Shown: positions 24,157 through 36,805, numbered from the stretch's first letter. The stretch is 64,000 nucleotides of DNA from Hydrangea macrophylla (GCA_033977485.1 CM066989.1:94011887-94075886), one strand, 5' to 3'. Notes: generated by a model not told the origin, from the letters alone. Translations and numbers: made by a program.

Positions 24157-25028
24157 TGATGATCATATGCACCCATGACTATCTTTCTGTTTTTCTTGCT
24201 TTCTGTGCTGAGACTGATGTTGATGTATTCTGTCTGAGACTTGATGGGCTTGTACTCTTGACTTTGCTTGATGCTGTTTTATGCTACCCTTCTGTTTCGC
24301 TTTGCATCCCTTGTCACGAGACTGATTTGATTGACACTTTGCACACTGACACACAGGACTCGATTTTACAGGGAAAGGAAATTTCTGACGATTCCTCTTT
24401 CTCGACAATGTCTTTTGACTTGGATATTTGAATTTTCTAAGGATTTGCATGTTTTGAAAATGAGATTTTATCTTGTAGCAGGATATTGTGTTGGCTTTGC
24501 ATGTAATCTTGAAGCTTTTGAAAATTTTCCACATAATGTTTCAGTCTTGACATTAGATTCACATCTTTAGATTGCTAAAAAAAACTTTTCAACTTAATAT
24601 CAAGAATTACCAGATTTTTCACTTAGGTGCTTTAATTCTGATAGCCAAGTGATCCAGAGAGGACAGGTAGCGAGGTATGGGCAAACGACAGTTTGCCCCT
24701 AGTTGATAGAGATAAATGGAAGTTTGGGCAAACGCAGTTTGCCCCTAGTGTGGCAGTGATATCTTGAGGCTTTGGGCAAACTTGAAAGTTTGCCCCTAGT
24801 TTGCAAGGTTCAGGGATCGAGAGCCAGGAAAGCTCGCCTACTTATCCCCAAGTGGGAATCAGATCCAAAGTAGTTCGGCCAGGTCTTGAAAGAAAGTATG
24901 GTTGAGGGTTTCAGGAGCAGTGACCGAACCGAGCAGGTTGCCTACATATCCCCAAGTGGGAATCAGGTCAAGTGTAGTTCCTCGAATGCTGGAGGTTTTG
25001 AAAGAACAGGTTTTGAAAGAAAAGGCTT
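24157..25028. other. Spacer between PMD gene and pol with three PPT-like inverted motifs
   Basis: No gene. Three motifs of the form GGGCAAAC-(2-8)-GTTTGCCCCT stand at 24679-24700, 24726-24746 and 24774-24797. Two share the 11-mer GGGGCAAACTG (minus strand) with the polypurine tract and LTR start near 19657. The string CCCCAAGTGGGAATCAG recurs at about 24845 and 24951. Confidence 0.6.
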
Positions 25029-26885
25029 TTAAGCATAGTATCTCTTGAGACGGTCAATGTTGATTGGCTGATTGAACTCAACTCCATCTAGATCCATCAG
25101 GTATGCCGCTCCTCCAGAGAGAAGCTTCTTGATGACGTATGGGCCAACCCAATTTGGCTTGAATTTCCCTCTAGGATCGAAAACGGGTGCTTTTAAGGCT
25201 TTAAGCACAAGGTCGCCTTCCTCAAGTTTTCTTGGACGGACCTTCTTGTTGAATGCTCGAGCTATTCTTCTCTGATACACATGCACATGATCAATTGCGG
25301 CCAACCTTTTCTCATCAAGTAACATTAGCTCCTCATATCTATCTCTTAGCCAATCAAATTCTGGAATCTCGGATTCTGCCACAACTCTCAAAGATGGTAG
25401 TTCTATTTCAACTGGGAGTACTGCTTCCATTCCGTAAGCCAATGAATAAGGAGTGGCTCCTGTAGATGTTCGGATAGATGTTCTGTATCCCCACAGTGCA
25501 TACGGTAACTTCTCATGCCAATCTCGGTATGTATCAGTCATCTTTCTTAGGATCGTCTTCAAATTCTTATTAGCTGCTTCAACTGCCCCATTTGTTTGTG
25601 GCCTATACGGCGCTGACATGTGGTGCATGATCTTGTATTCTTCTAGTAGATCCAAAACCTCTTTCTGGAAGTGACTGCCATGATCGGATATCAACTCATG
25701 AGGGACCCCGTATCGGCAGATTATATTTCCTCTGATAAATCTGGCCACATCTTTAGCCTTCAATGTCGCATAAGACTCTGCTTCCACCCATTTTGTGAAA
25801 TAATCAATTGCTACCAGGATGTATTGATGCCCATTAGACGCCTTCGGGGTTACTTCTCCAATAACATCTATTCCCCAAACTGAGAATGGCCAAGGGGTAG
25901 TCATGTTGTATAGCAGTGACGGCGGCACATGCTTCATATTGGCATGGATCTGACATTTGTGACATTTTCTGACATATTCATAGCAGTCCTTGTCCATAGT
26001 AGTCCAATAATATCCTTGTCGGATGATCTTCTTAGCTAACATGTGTCCACTCATATGAGGACCACACACCCCTTCGTGAATTTGCTCCATCATCTTTCTC
26101 GCACTGTTTCCATATAGACATGTCAAGTTGAATCCATTGTAAGATCTCTTCAATAGACTTCCACCACAAATCATGAACTGAGCCGAGAATCTTCTTATGG
26201 CTCTCTTGTCTTTCTCGGAGGCGCTTTCCGGATATTCCCCATTTTCAATGAAGTTCCACACGTCGGTGTACCACGGAAGTTCTTCTGCTTCTTCTATTTC
26301 CCCAATCATCTCATAAGACGGCTTTTCCCTTTGTTCAATCATCAAAGGAGTTAGCTTTATCCCCACAGGAATCTCAATCATTGACGCTAAAGTAGCCAAA
26401 GAGTCTGCTAGCTGATTTTCTTCTCGAGGCAGGTAGAAGAACGTGATATGCAAGAAACGAGTTCGTAAAGAATCAAGATACTCATGATAGGGTTTTAACT
26501 TCTCTTCCTTGACTTTCCAATCTCCTCGAACTTGGGATATGATCAAATTGGAATCCCCGAATACATCAAGTTTCCTTACCTCCAAAGTCAATGCGGCTTC
26601 TAGCCCCAAGATACAAGCTTCATACTCAGCAGTGTTGTTGGTGGAAGTGTACTTCAGCTTAATAGAGAACGGGGTATGTGCTCCTTCAGGGGATACAAGG
26701 ATGATCCCCACTCCATATCCTTTCTGGTTTGCAGCTCCATCAAAATACATTTTCCACACATCTTCTTTTAATTCCATCAATCCTTCGTCAGGGAACATGA
26801 ACTCTCCTTCGTTTTCCAGATTTATCGAATGTTCTGCTAAATGTTCTGCGACAGCCCTTCCTTTAACAGATTTACTCGTAGCATG
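25029..26885 (-). pseudogene. Ty3/gypsy RNase H-integrase, 5'-truncated but open
   Basis: An open minus-strand frame runs from the truncation point at 26885 to TAA at 25029; the first ATG is at 26798 (589 codons), but the match to pol starts upstream of it (SVKGRAVAEHLAEH). RNase H has FDGAANQKG, NTAEYEA and FGDSNLI. The zinc finger has HEGVCGPHMSGH and CHKCQ. The integrase core has all three acids: AIDYFTKW, ISDHGSHF and NGAVEAANK. The end (GPYVIKKLLSGGAAYLMDLDG, 21-residue zone near the C-terminus) is the usual GPY-type tail. It would cut and join element DNA into host DNA. No internal stop is seen, so it is young or was selected until recently; lack of gag, protease and RT makes it non-autonomous. 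Confidence 0.9.
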
Positions 26886-27270
26886 TATTCAGTTTCCAAT
26901 TGTTATTCTTATAAAAACAAAAATTAAGACTAGCTTCCGTTTTCAAAATTTAGAAAACAGAAAACTGTAACTTTACCGAAAATTCGGGTATGTTTTATTT
27001 TTATCTGTCAATTGATTTTGACGTAGCATTATTATTCTCTCTCCTTTATTTTTTAAATGATTATTCTTGCTTCTACCTCAACATCATCTGACGCAAATCA
27101 GAGTGTATGTTGACATTTTCAACACTAAATCTAGACAAAGTTTTCCCTTGCATTGTCATGAACACTGTGTTTCCAATTCTTAGTCACTAACTGAAAGAAA
27201 ACGGCAATTTCTTAGCAGCTTCATTAGGCAAAGTTTTAAAACATGAAGAGCCACCTCTAAGCATAGAAGT
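26886..27270. repeat. Tandem duplication, copy B, right part
   Basis: From TATTCAGTTTCCAATTG onward this matches copy A 13892-14415 without the 14066 MITE. It contains one 56-bp-scale extra stretch near 27110-27170 (GACATTTTCAACACTAAATC) absent from copy A. Confidence 0.85.
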
Positions 27271-27439
27271 TAGGAAAATGTTTTTCTATTATTTGTAAAT
27301 TTCAGTTATGGTGTGTTCCTTGTTAGCATTGAAGTGGATGTTTCACAATACTTTGTTGTTATCTTTGGAAAGAAAAACAATGATTTTTGTCATTGTATTC
27401 AAAATCTTAGGCAATGAAAGTCTACTATTTGGCATAAAA

Positions 27440-27440
<1 letters not shown>

Positions 27441-27498
<58 letters not shown>

Positions 27499-27551
27499 CC
27501 CTTTGTAATCAAAATCTTAGTAAGGCAATGAGATTACTATTTGGCATAAAA

Positions 27552-27624
<73 letters not shown>

Positions 27625-27628
27625 CCCT
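27441..27628. repeat. Duplicated compound (TC)n(AC)n microsatellite
   Basis: Two (CT)n-(CA)n tracts, 27441-27500 and 27553-27625, are each preceded by ATTTGGCATAAAAAATTC and followed by ACCCC. A unit of about 112 bp was duplicated. Confidence 0.9.
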
Positions 27629-27629
27629 G

Positions 27630-29180
27630 GTTGTTTATGTCACCAAAAGAATTTTTGTTGAATGACCAAGAGCTGCACGCATTGTCAATTAACAGATGCT
27701 TTTGTCATTTGAATAAAAATAGGAAGGAAAGAGGAAAAGAACAAGAAAGTTGTGCCAAATGTAGTTGGCGTTTTAACTTGTTTTTCTAGTCCCAATGACT
27801 TGACATCTAAGGGCATGTTTTGATACAGCGTCTGCTTGTGTGACTTTAATCTCCAAAACAATTGCTTTTGATTAAAGTTGCATAAAGTAGTTTTTGGGCA
27901 GTTGCATTTTTTTGCGATACACTCAGATTTTTTTTTTTTTTTGTAATTGAATTGCGGAAACTGATTTGCCAAACAATTTTATTTTAGCTTTTGAAACAAT
28001 TATGCTTACATGGCATAATAATTTTCACTATCCCTTTTTCTGTGTTGGTTGAAAAAATTTTCCAAACAATTATAGAATAACGGGTTAAAGCTAGTTCAAA
28101 AAAAATCAACGTAAGCTAATTTATAGCCTACAAAATTTTAACTCCAAAGTTTCTCAGCCATGTATTTTTTTAGTATGAGATCAACGAATTTAGTTCTTTC
28201 TTATTTCAATGTTAAATGTACCCTCTCTTTGAAGGGAACAAAAAAAAAAACTAGAAATCTATGAGTTGTAGAGTTGGTAATTTTTTTTTTCCAAAATTTT
28301 GAAATTCAATAGTCATTAATTTACAACGATGTTTTTCAGAAAATTTACAATTTCGGACTCAGTAATTCGAGATATTTCTGGCAAGATCCATGATGAATAC
28401 CAATTCGAAAATTTTACTCAAAAATCCTCCAAAATATAATGGTATTAGGTCCAACCCGCTTTTTATTATAGTAAAGAGTCCCCCAACAAAAAATAATTAT
28501 GTACAATTTCACACAACTTATGTGAAATTTGAAATTTTCACATAACTAGTTATACAAAATTTGATAACATTAGGATTTAATTTGATTAAGCTTCACTAAT
28601 TAGAATCTTTTGACAAAAATTAAACTAGAGTTGCCTTTAAAATCAATTAATCAAGTATGAAGGATTTTACCAAACTTAATATATAAAATTGTGTGGAAAA
28701 ATAATTGAATTTTTAGAATGATTGGCCAATCAAAAGAGATAGTTTTTTACTGGTTTATCCATTATAGCAGCTATAACCTATAATAGTGCATGTTCTACGG
28801 TTCTTGAACTAAGGCCCTTTTGTAACATTTTCTAATTTTTTGTTTTCTTTTTATTAAAACAAAAATTGATAACCACCTCTTTTTTTTTTCTATTTTCTAG
28901 CCCATTTAAACCATAATGATGGCCAAACACTATTTTAGTTTTCGTTTTGAAGAAGAAGAAGAAGAAAAACAAAACAAAACAAACAAACACCGCAACATTA
29001 CCAAACAGAGGCTTATTTAGTTAGTGGAGATCATGTGGCCCACAAAATCCAAGAATTGATAAGGCCGACCTAAGCCTTTCTGATAGCAAATAAAATAAGT
29101 TGGCATTAATGTTTGAAATGTTCAAGCAACAATAAAACAAAACAATACAATATAATACAAGAGGCAAGAGATACATTTTC
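27630..29180. other. AT-rich intergenic region upstream of the CNL gene
   Basis: No gene is seen. A weathered foldback (AAAACAAAAATTGATAACC at about 28856, CAACATTACCAAACAGAGG at 28993) looks like the MITE at 15855. The rest is AT-rich. Confidence 0.5.
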
Positions 29181-29188
29181 TATATAAA
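29181..29188 (+). promoter_or_regulatory. TATA box of the CNL gene
   Basis: TATATAAA lies 78 bp upstream of the ATG and leaves a short leader of about 50 bp, rich in CT near the start codon (TTTCTCTCTCTAAACC). Confidence 0.6.
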
Positions 29189-29265
29189 CACAACTTTTGA
29201 ACTCAATTGAGGAACCAACACCAAAACTTCATCAAAGCACCATTTTCTCTCTCTAAACCAGAAAA

Positions 29266-32243
29266 ATGGTGGAGTATGCTGTGTTTTTCCTGGTTAACAA
29301 ACTAATTCCCTATGTTGAGGATGAGGTGAGGCTGTTGAGTGGAGTTTCACAAGACGTCAATTACGTCAAAGCTAAACTAGAAAGCATGATGGCCTTCCTC
29401 AGAGTTGCCGATGCGGTGGAGGACGACGACGAACAATTCAAAGTATGGACGAATCAAGTCCGAGACCTCGTATATGACACCGAAGATGTTCTTGATGAGT
29501 TCATGCTCCGCCTGGGGCATCAGCACGGGCGTGGATTCTACGGGTATCTTCGTTATATTTCTTGGTCCATCTTGAACCTGAAATGCCGACACCGAATAGC
29601 TTCCGAAATGCAAAGCATCAAATCCAGAGTTACAGATATTCTCGATGGATATCAGGGACTCCTTCGCAGGTATAACGCCTTGGAGCAGAGGCACTTACCG
29701 AGTGCCTCGACTCCAAGAAACGCGTGGAACGATCCTCAAGGCGACGCTCTACTAGTCGAAGCGGCTGAGCTTGTGGGTATCGACGAGCGCAAAGAGGTAG
29801 ATTAATAGCATGTTTGACTGTCACTTGAATTTTGGTAGCCTCATTCATAAGATACATGGTATTCTAAAGTAAATTCGTCATAACAAATCATAATCCTCTG
29901 ATATGGATAGTTCATATATTTTTAGAGTTGACATATTCATGTTTTGAAGTATTATTTTTAACATGAGAAGAATGTTTTGAACCATTGAAGATTATCTTAT
30001 TCTAGTTAAAATTATGTGTACAAGTACGAATGCAAAAGTCCAAATAAGCGTAAAATAACTTGAGAGTTGAAATATACATTCTTCTCTTGCTTTACTTGCT
30101 ATTATGATGTATTTTATTGCTATTTCAGTAAATATTCTATTAGTGTGTTGAAACCCTTTTGGAGATTATCTATACCTTTTTTTTTCGGCTTGAAGTGGAG
30201 ATTATATGCACGTAGACGTAGTCCATGGATTCTTCTCAAACTATCAAATATATTGGTTTCTTTAGCACCATGCTTCACCATATTTTTTACAACTTTAATT
30301 TTTATGTGTACAGTCACTGCTGGATTATTTCTTAAATAATCAAAACTCCAATATTTTTGAAGAGCTGCCTGTATTTATGACGTATCTGAAAGCTCAGAGG
30401 AGGTCATAATAATTTACACTCTTTAAACCACAATATAAATTGATACAACAGCCTCTACCAATACAACAGGATAAGAACATCTCTCACCCCAATACTAACC
30501 AACCGAGAACCAAGTAAAAGTTTAGAGTAAAAAAAGAAAGAAAGAGGGGAAGGATGTCTCTTCCTTTCGAGCCCACAAATTTCAGTAAGTCAAAAACTTA
30601 ACGGATTGGGAGAGGGAAAAAGGTTTACCTCATCTTTTTACTTTCCCTTTAAACAAAAATATTATTTTCCTTGTATGTTTTCATCACTCCTACAAAACAT
30701 AACAGAGGAGAAAATAGGGTTCTCTTCACCATGTTTGGATAGACAAATGAGAAGAGAGAAAATATATGGTCAACTTTCGTACGAGAAATAAAAGAAGAGT
30801 AAAGATTAGGACACACCCAAAGACACAACTTTTGGGACACAACCCAAAAGATGTGTCTATATCTCTCCTGTGATGTCACTGGATCCCATAGTGACACAGG
30901 AGAGAAAACTTTATCTTATGTCTCTGAATCTCTCCAATTTGGAGAGAAACGAAAATTGACTCTTTTTTGCTTTACTTCTATCCACATTTTTGTTGGAGTA
31001 TTTTAATAAAATATTATCAAAGAAAAGTTCTTTATCATTTTCTAACATTTAGTGCTTGAATATTAATCCAATTTAATAATATATTAATGTAGCCACAATA
31101 TATATATATATATATATAACGTTCACAAACGTTTGGCATCATATGCATTCTTTCAACATGCATATTTTCTTCTATAAATGGACCATTATAGGTTCATTTT
31201 GATAGGGAGACAAATTAGTATTTTTCCCACTCTGATTTTTCCTTTAAACAGAAAATTACTTTGTTTTCTTGTGTTTTCCAAATGTAAGAAGAAACAAAGT
31301 CAATGTATCTTGTTTCCAAAACAAAAAGAGTTTACCAATTTGTATTTATCGAGCAAGTATACCAAAAAGGGTGTTTAATATACCAATTTTTTCTTGGTGC
31401 AAAGAAAAATCAGAGACAGAGGAGATTATGGGTTGTTTTATCCTGGGAACAGTGTGGCAAGTACGAACTGCTTGCACACTTTGGGCAAAGCCGTGAAACG
31501 TCTTATAGAGAGCGAGATCCGCAACTCGGCCCATGATTTGTTACAGAGGCTACTGATCCGGTAATTCTGTTCCAATTTTCTTAATCAACCTTCTCTTTCC
31601 CCAACCTTCTCTTCTTTCCTCTCTCCATTTTACTCAAACTAAACATACAGCAAAGCCAAAACAGCAGCAAACATCACGAATTCAAAAGGACAACCTACCC
31701 AAAGACAAACAGAAAAGCAGAGCCCTAGAAGAAATCCAAGACCTGAAATGCAGAACCAAACAAACTAACCAGAAAAAGAGAATTTTAGATAAAACCAACC
31801 ATACAGCCCACTGAAGATATTGCAAGCCCCTGATGGTTACGCCTGCTGATTTCGTGATTCATATTAGGGTCGAGTAAAACCTTTATGATTTGAACCAAGG
31901 GCGGAGAAATTTTTTTATGGGGGCTAAGCTGAAAAGTGAGAATTCAAGGTGAGAGGTGAATTACAATTGGCGAGAAATTTAACATGCAAAAAACTAAATA
32001 TTCTTAAATTCGCGGGGTAGAGGCGCAGGGGGGAAGCCAAACCCAATCTTCAGTATAGAATTCCAAACCTTCATGGTTTGAACCCTAAATCCAAGTAATG
32101 TAAATCTTAATTCTGCAGTTTCTAAATCTTATACCTAAAATGTTTTTGAATTTCCCAAATCATAAAATTCATATGCCTAAAATCTAATATTGGAAACACT
32201 AAGAGTATGCACGTTAGTATTGCTAGACATTTTTTTTTATCAA

Positions 32244-32275
<32 letters not shown>

Positions 32276-35200
32276 TGTTATGCATTTGTAGCTATAGCGG
32301 TTCTTAAATTTCAATGTGCGCAGTTCTGAAATTTAAATTTGAATCAATTTTATAGTAAATCATGCATACCAATACATTGTATCTGTTAATTCTGTTTGAA
32401 ATTCCTGAATTTGGTAATTTGAAATTAAAATCCCTAGATACAGGTTTAAAGATCAAGTGTATTCATTGCATAAACTGGTAAACATACACAATGCTCCACT
32501 CTAACCAATCATTTTTTATGAAAAAGTTAATGGTTAAGGGACCTACTAAATGCACACACCTAATTGATCTCTACACTCACCTAAATAATTAACTATGCTG
32601 AATGTACAACTCTACAATTCATCCGGGTGGGTGTAATTAGTAGCTCCCCATCGTTGATTGCATTATCTTTAGGGAGTGCTAAACTTGGGCACTCCTAAGT
32701 ATCTAAATTCTAATCCTGTAGTAGTAAACCCACGAATCATAGAAATCATCATCTGTAGTAGGGAATACATAAGTAGTACACAGTATATGCATTGCACTTA
32801 AAGCCCCTAGTAATGATCACTAGTAGCACTATATATGCAGGCTTCTACAAACAAACTGCACAAATTCAGTGAATCTCTGACTACGTTGACAGTTTCAGAT
32901 GTGTGTAGCTTTAAGGTCAATTGCACTAAGGCCACTACAAGAAAATAAGACAATAGACATTGTTGTAACGTGTACGAACCAAAAAATATAGAGAAGCATA
33001 TATGTATACATATATTTGCCCTATCGTGTGTCTGAATTGGCTGAGTTTGAACCAATGGACCTAGTTCAAGATGTCATATTATCCGTATTTTCAATTTTAA
33101 TATGTTAAGTTCATTAGAAAAGAAAAAAAAACAAAAAAAACAAATCTGAATTTATAATTTAGAATAATTCATAAATTCATGAACACTAACTCTATTGTTA
33201 TTTCCATTCTTTATTCTTATTTGTTTCGTGTTCATTGTTGTAATTAATTATTTTTCTTATTATTTTGAACAAACCAATAAGCGGTGAAACTAACAAATAA
33301 TTATAACAGGACCTGATTGGATTGCTTGTCAACAGAGATTCCACGCTCAAAGTGGTTTCAGTGGTTGGCAGGGGAGGGTTGGGGAAAACAACCTTGGTAA
33401 AACAAGTGTACGATGATTCAGAAGTGAAGCAACATTTTGACAATCACGCTTGGATTACGGTATCGCAGTCTTCCACACTAGATGACCTCCTAAAAGATCT
33501 GATTCAACAGCTTTTTAGTGAAATCAGGCAAACAGTTCCTCAGGAACTGGAAACCGCGAACAGCCAACAATTGAAAAACAAGATCTACATATTCCTCCGC
33601 CAAAGCAAGTACCTACTTGTTCTAGACGATGTAGGCAGCACAGAAGTGTGGGAAGCGGTTAAATATGCATTGCCTAGAAACAATTACGGAAGTCGTGTTA
33701 TGCTCACAACGCGAAACGCTGATGTTGCTAAGCTCTCATCCAGAGACACTCGCGGTCCTGTCTATAAGATGAACCAGTTGTCTAAAGACGAATCTTGGAC
33801 TTTGTTTTGCAGGAAGACATTTCTAGAAGACTCGTGTCCTCCTCTTCTAGAGGAACTTTCCAGGCGAATCTTAGCACGATGTGGTGGATTACCACTTGCA
33901 ATCGTGGCAATAAGTGGTGTTCTGGCTACCAAGGACAAGACTCGGATTGAAGAGTGGGAGATGATTTACCGTAGCCTTGGTGCAGAATTAGAAGACCACA
34001 AGATGCTCAAGAATTTGAAGATAATACTTTCTTCAAGCTACAATGATCTGCCTTACAATTTGAAGCCGTGCTTTTTGTACTTGAGCATCTTTCCCGAGTA
34101 TCATCTAATTGAAACTGTTAGACTAATCCGGTTATGGATAGCTGAAGGGTTTGTGAATGCAAGACAAGGAAAGACGTTGGAAGAAGTTGCAGAGAGCTAC
34201 CTGAACGAGCTCTTGAGTAGAAACTTGATCCAAGTTGCTGGCACTACGAGCGATGGAAGGCTTAAAAAGTGCAACATTCATGACCTGCTAAGAGAGATCA
34301 TCATTTCCAAGTCAAGAGACCAGAATTTAATAGCAATATCCACAGAACAAAACATGATGTGTCCCGAAAAAGTTCGATGTCTATCAGTACACAACACGCT
34401 GCAATACCTGAAACGAAACAAAAGTGCTTGCAGACTTCGTTCTTTGCTTGTGTTTGGGGAAGAAGACATCGTGTCCAAGCCGATGGGCCCAAAATTATTT
34501 TCAACTAGTTTCAAGCTGATCAGAGTGTTGGATTTGCAAGGTGCACCATTAGAGATGTTTCCTGAAGAAGTTTTCAAACTTTTCCAATTGAAGTACCTAA
34601 GCTTGAGGGAAACTAATGTGAAAACACTTCCTAGCTCTATTGGGAAGCTTAAGAACCTACACACTTTGGATCTCAAACATACACTTATCACTAAATTGCC
34701 TGTTGAGATCTTGAAGCTTCAACAATTGTCCCATCTCCTGGTCTATCGGTACGAAATGAAATCTTATGCACCCTTCCTCTATAAACAAGGTTTTGAGGCC
34801 CCATTTAATATAGGAGGAATGCAGTCCCTACAAAAGCTCTGTTTTATCAAGGCTAACAACAATGGCACTAGTGGTAATACAATGGGAGAGATTGGGAGGC
34901 TGCATCAACTGAGGAGGTTAGGCATCATAATGATGAAACGAGAAGATGGGGTGGCTCTTTGCTCCTCACTCCAAAAATTGAGCAACCTTCGTGCATTGTC
35001 CGTGACCACAACAGAAGAGAACGAGATTATTGACCTGAAGTACCTCCCTTCTCCTCCTCCATTTCTACAGCGGTTGTACTTGGCAGGACGCTTAAAGAAG
35101 TTACCTAATTGGATACCTTTAGCTAATAGCTTGGTGAAATTATTTTTGAAGTGGAGTCGGTTAACGATTGACCCACTTGAAGCCCTTCAAGATTTGCCCA

Positions 35201-35640
35201 ATTTGGTACATTTAGAGTTTCTTCAAGTTTACAATGGAGAGACTCTGTATTTTAAGTCTAAGGGGTTTCAGAAACTCAAGATTTTAGGCCTAGATAAAAT
35301 GGAAGGGCTAAAACTGTTGACAGTGGAGAAGGGAGCAATGCCTAATCTAGAAAAGCTAATCATCCAGCGCTGTGAATCCATGCACAAGGCGCCAGCGGGC
35401 ATTGAACACTTAAAAAATTTGAAACTGCTTGAATTTTTTGATATGCCAGAGGAATTAATCTTGACTTTGCGTCCACAATTAGAAGGTGAAGATTACAAGA
35501 ACGTTGAACACATTCCCCAGGTATATTATACGTACTGGAGAGATGGCGTGTGGGAAACCTATGCTCTCCATAGAGTGCGCGAGATGGATAGTTTTAACAG
35601 AAGGCACAATTGCAAATCACCTAGCTGGATGTACAAATAG
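29266..35640 (+). CDS. CC-NBS-LRR disease resistance protein (RPM1-like)
   Basis: Two exons, 29266-29796 and 33310-35640, join in phase 0 (GAG|GTAGAT ... AACAG|GAC) to give 953 residues, the usual size. Residues 1-177 are the coiled-coil Rx_N domain with an EDVID-type motif, DTEDVLDEF. NB-ARC follows: P-loop GRGGLGKTT (about 197), kinase-2 LLVLDDVGS (about 280), RNBS-B RVMLTTRN (about 308), GLPL CGGLPLAI (about 368), RNBS-D LKPCFLYLSIFPE, and IHD in place of MHD (about 499). Leucine-rich repeats run from about 520 to 900, and the HIPQVYYTYW tail is typical of RPM1-like proteins. Such proteins are intracellular immune receptors that switch on ATP binding and trigger cell death. The kinase-2 Trp that marks CNLs is Gly here. 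No stop or frameshift is seen; the 3.5 kb intron holds repeats. Confidence 0.95.
29797..33309 (+). other. Large intron of the CNL gene
   Basis: 3,513 bp between the CC and NB-ARC exons. It is AT-rich with a (TA)n run near 31099-31120 and a CA/TA tract near 32245-32275. A MITE core (AAAAGATGTGTCTATATCTC, 30847) is shared with the element at 14066. Short frames here have no known domain. Confidence 0.85.
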
Positions 35641-36425
35641 TTACTGAAGATTTAGCTTCAGTTCAATGCATACGATGATGCTTACTTTGGTTAGTTAGTT
35701 ATATAGGACAACATTTAACTTTTCATTACAATGGTTTGTTGTATTCTTATTTTATTTGCAATCTTTGTTCTCAATGTTTATAGGCTTTTATTTTCTTATA
35801 TTCTGTTCCAGAGATTGAAAAAGTCCAAATCAGTTGCTACAATGGTTAGAAGTATTTTAAAATGATATTGATTGTTTTTTAAGTTTTACAGGGTGTCTTA
35901 AGGAGTTAATAGAAAAACCGAAAATGTGTTTAATTTTCTAGTATGTTAACATTTCTATAGGTTTATTAGATAGGGAGTGGTAAGCCTTATAGCATGTTAG
36001 TGAGAAATTGATTGAATAGACTTTGCAGAGAGAGTTTCTCTTCTTTTCCAATCGTTCTTGGCATTCTGAGGAATCAACAAGGCTTTTGATGCCCTAGTTT
36101 TTTGTTATTCTTGTTTAAGAATCAACAGCAATTATAGGAAGTTAGACGTTGTTCAGAAGGTCGATTTCATTTACACACTCCTTTGCATCAGTGAGTCCAT
36201 TCAGTTCATCGATGGTCAACACGTATGATGATCCTCTTTCATAATGCTTGTGTGGGGCAATCTAAATTGACTCATTCTTGTAGTCAACAAACTTATGCAT
36301 TGTCTCTTCTTACTATAGAACACAATTCACTGTCTTAATACCACCTCAATGAGCTATTGACTTGTAAGCCTATACTACACAGTCATGGATGACTTGAAGA
36401 GAGAATCGACTGCCCTAAAAGGCTA
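35641..36425. other. Region 3' of the CNL gene
   Basis: It holds the probable 3' UTR of the CNL gene and AT-rich sequence; no other gene is seen. Confidence 0.5.
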
Positions 36426-36617
36426 AAAATGATGCTATGCTTCCCTAATTATGCATCCCAAACGCTTACCAAATACATGTGGCAGTGAACCCACTTGATT
36501 CCTGATTTTGATTAGAAGATGTTGAAGTGATCCCACCATTATTGAACGTTGTTCTAGACTTCTAGTGCCACCTGTATTTGGGGGATGCAAAATTTGGGAA
36601 GCATAGCATTACTCCTG
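36426..36617. mobile_element. Foldback MITE (GCTATGCTTCCC ends), copy 1
   Basis: The left end ATGATGCTATGCTTCCC mirrors the right end GGGAAGCATAGCATTACTC. The interior has no coding signal. Confidence 0.65.
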
Positions 36618-36636
36618 CCCTAAACATGAGCCAAAA

Positions 36637-36805
36637 AAGAGTAATTCTATGCTTCTCGGATTTGATTCTCAAACTTGGTTCCCAAATGCTTGAACAGTAG
36701 TACCACATGCTGGTGCAGTGGTCAGTGGTACTGCACACCACTGCGTGTGGTACAACTGACAAAGCATTTTGGATTCAAATTTGGGAAGCATAGCATTATT
36801 CGAGC
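36637..36805. mobile_element. Foldback MITE (GCTATGCTTCCC ends), copy 2
   Basis: The ends GAGTAATTCTATGCTTCTCG and TTTGGGAAGCATAGCATTAT are inverted. The interior is a long hairpin (GCAGTGGTCAGTGGTACTGC). One half-copy of the family also lies at 45325-45350. Confidence 0.68.

Larger units (their letters stand above)
16169..26885 (-). mobile_element. 5'-truncated Ty3/gypsy (Ogre/Tat-type) element carrying a PMD gene
   Basis: Read on the minus strand the order is: RNase H and integrase (26885-25029), spacer with PPT-like motifs, an extra gene on the opposite strand, long tandem repeats (21860-20250), polypurine tract and 3' LTR (19658-16169). That is the layout of Tat/Ogre elements. Everything upstream of RNase H, with the 5' LTR, is missing. 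The right edge joins copy B of the tandem duplication exactly where that copy should continue. Confidence 0.86.
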
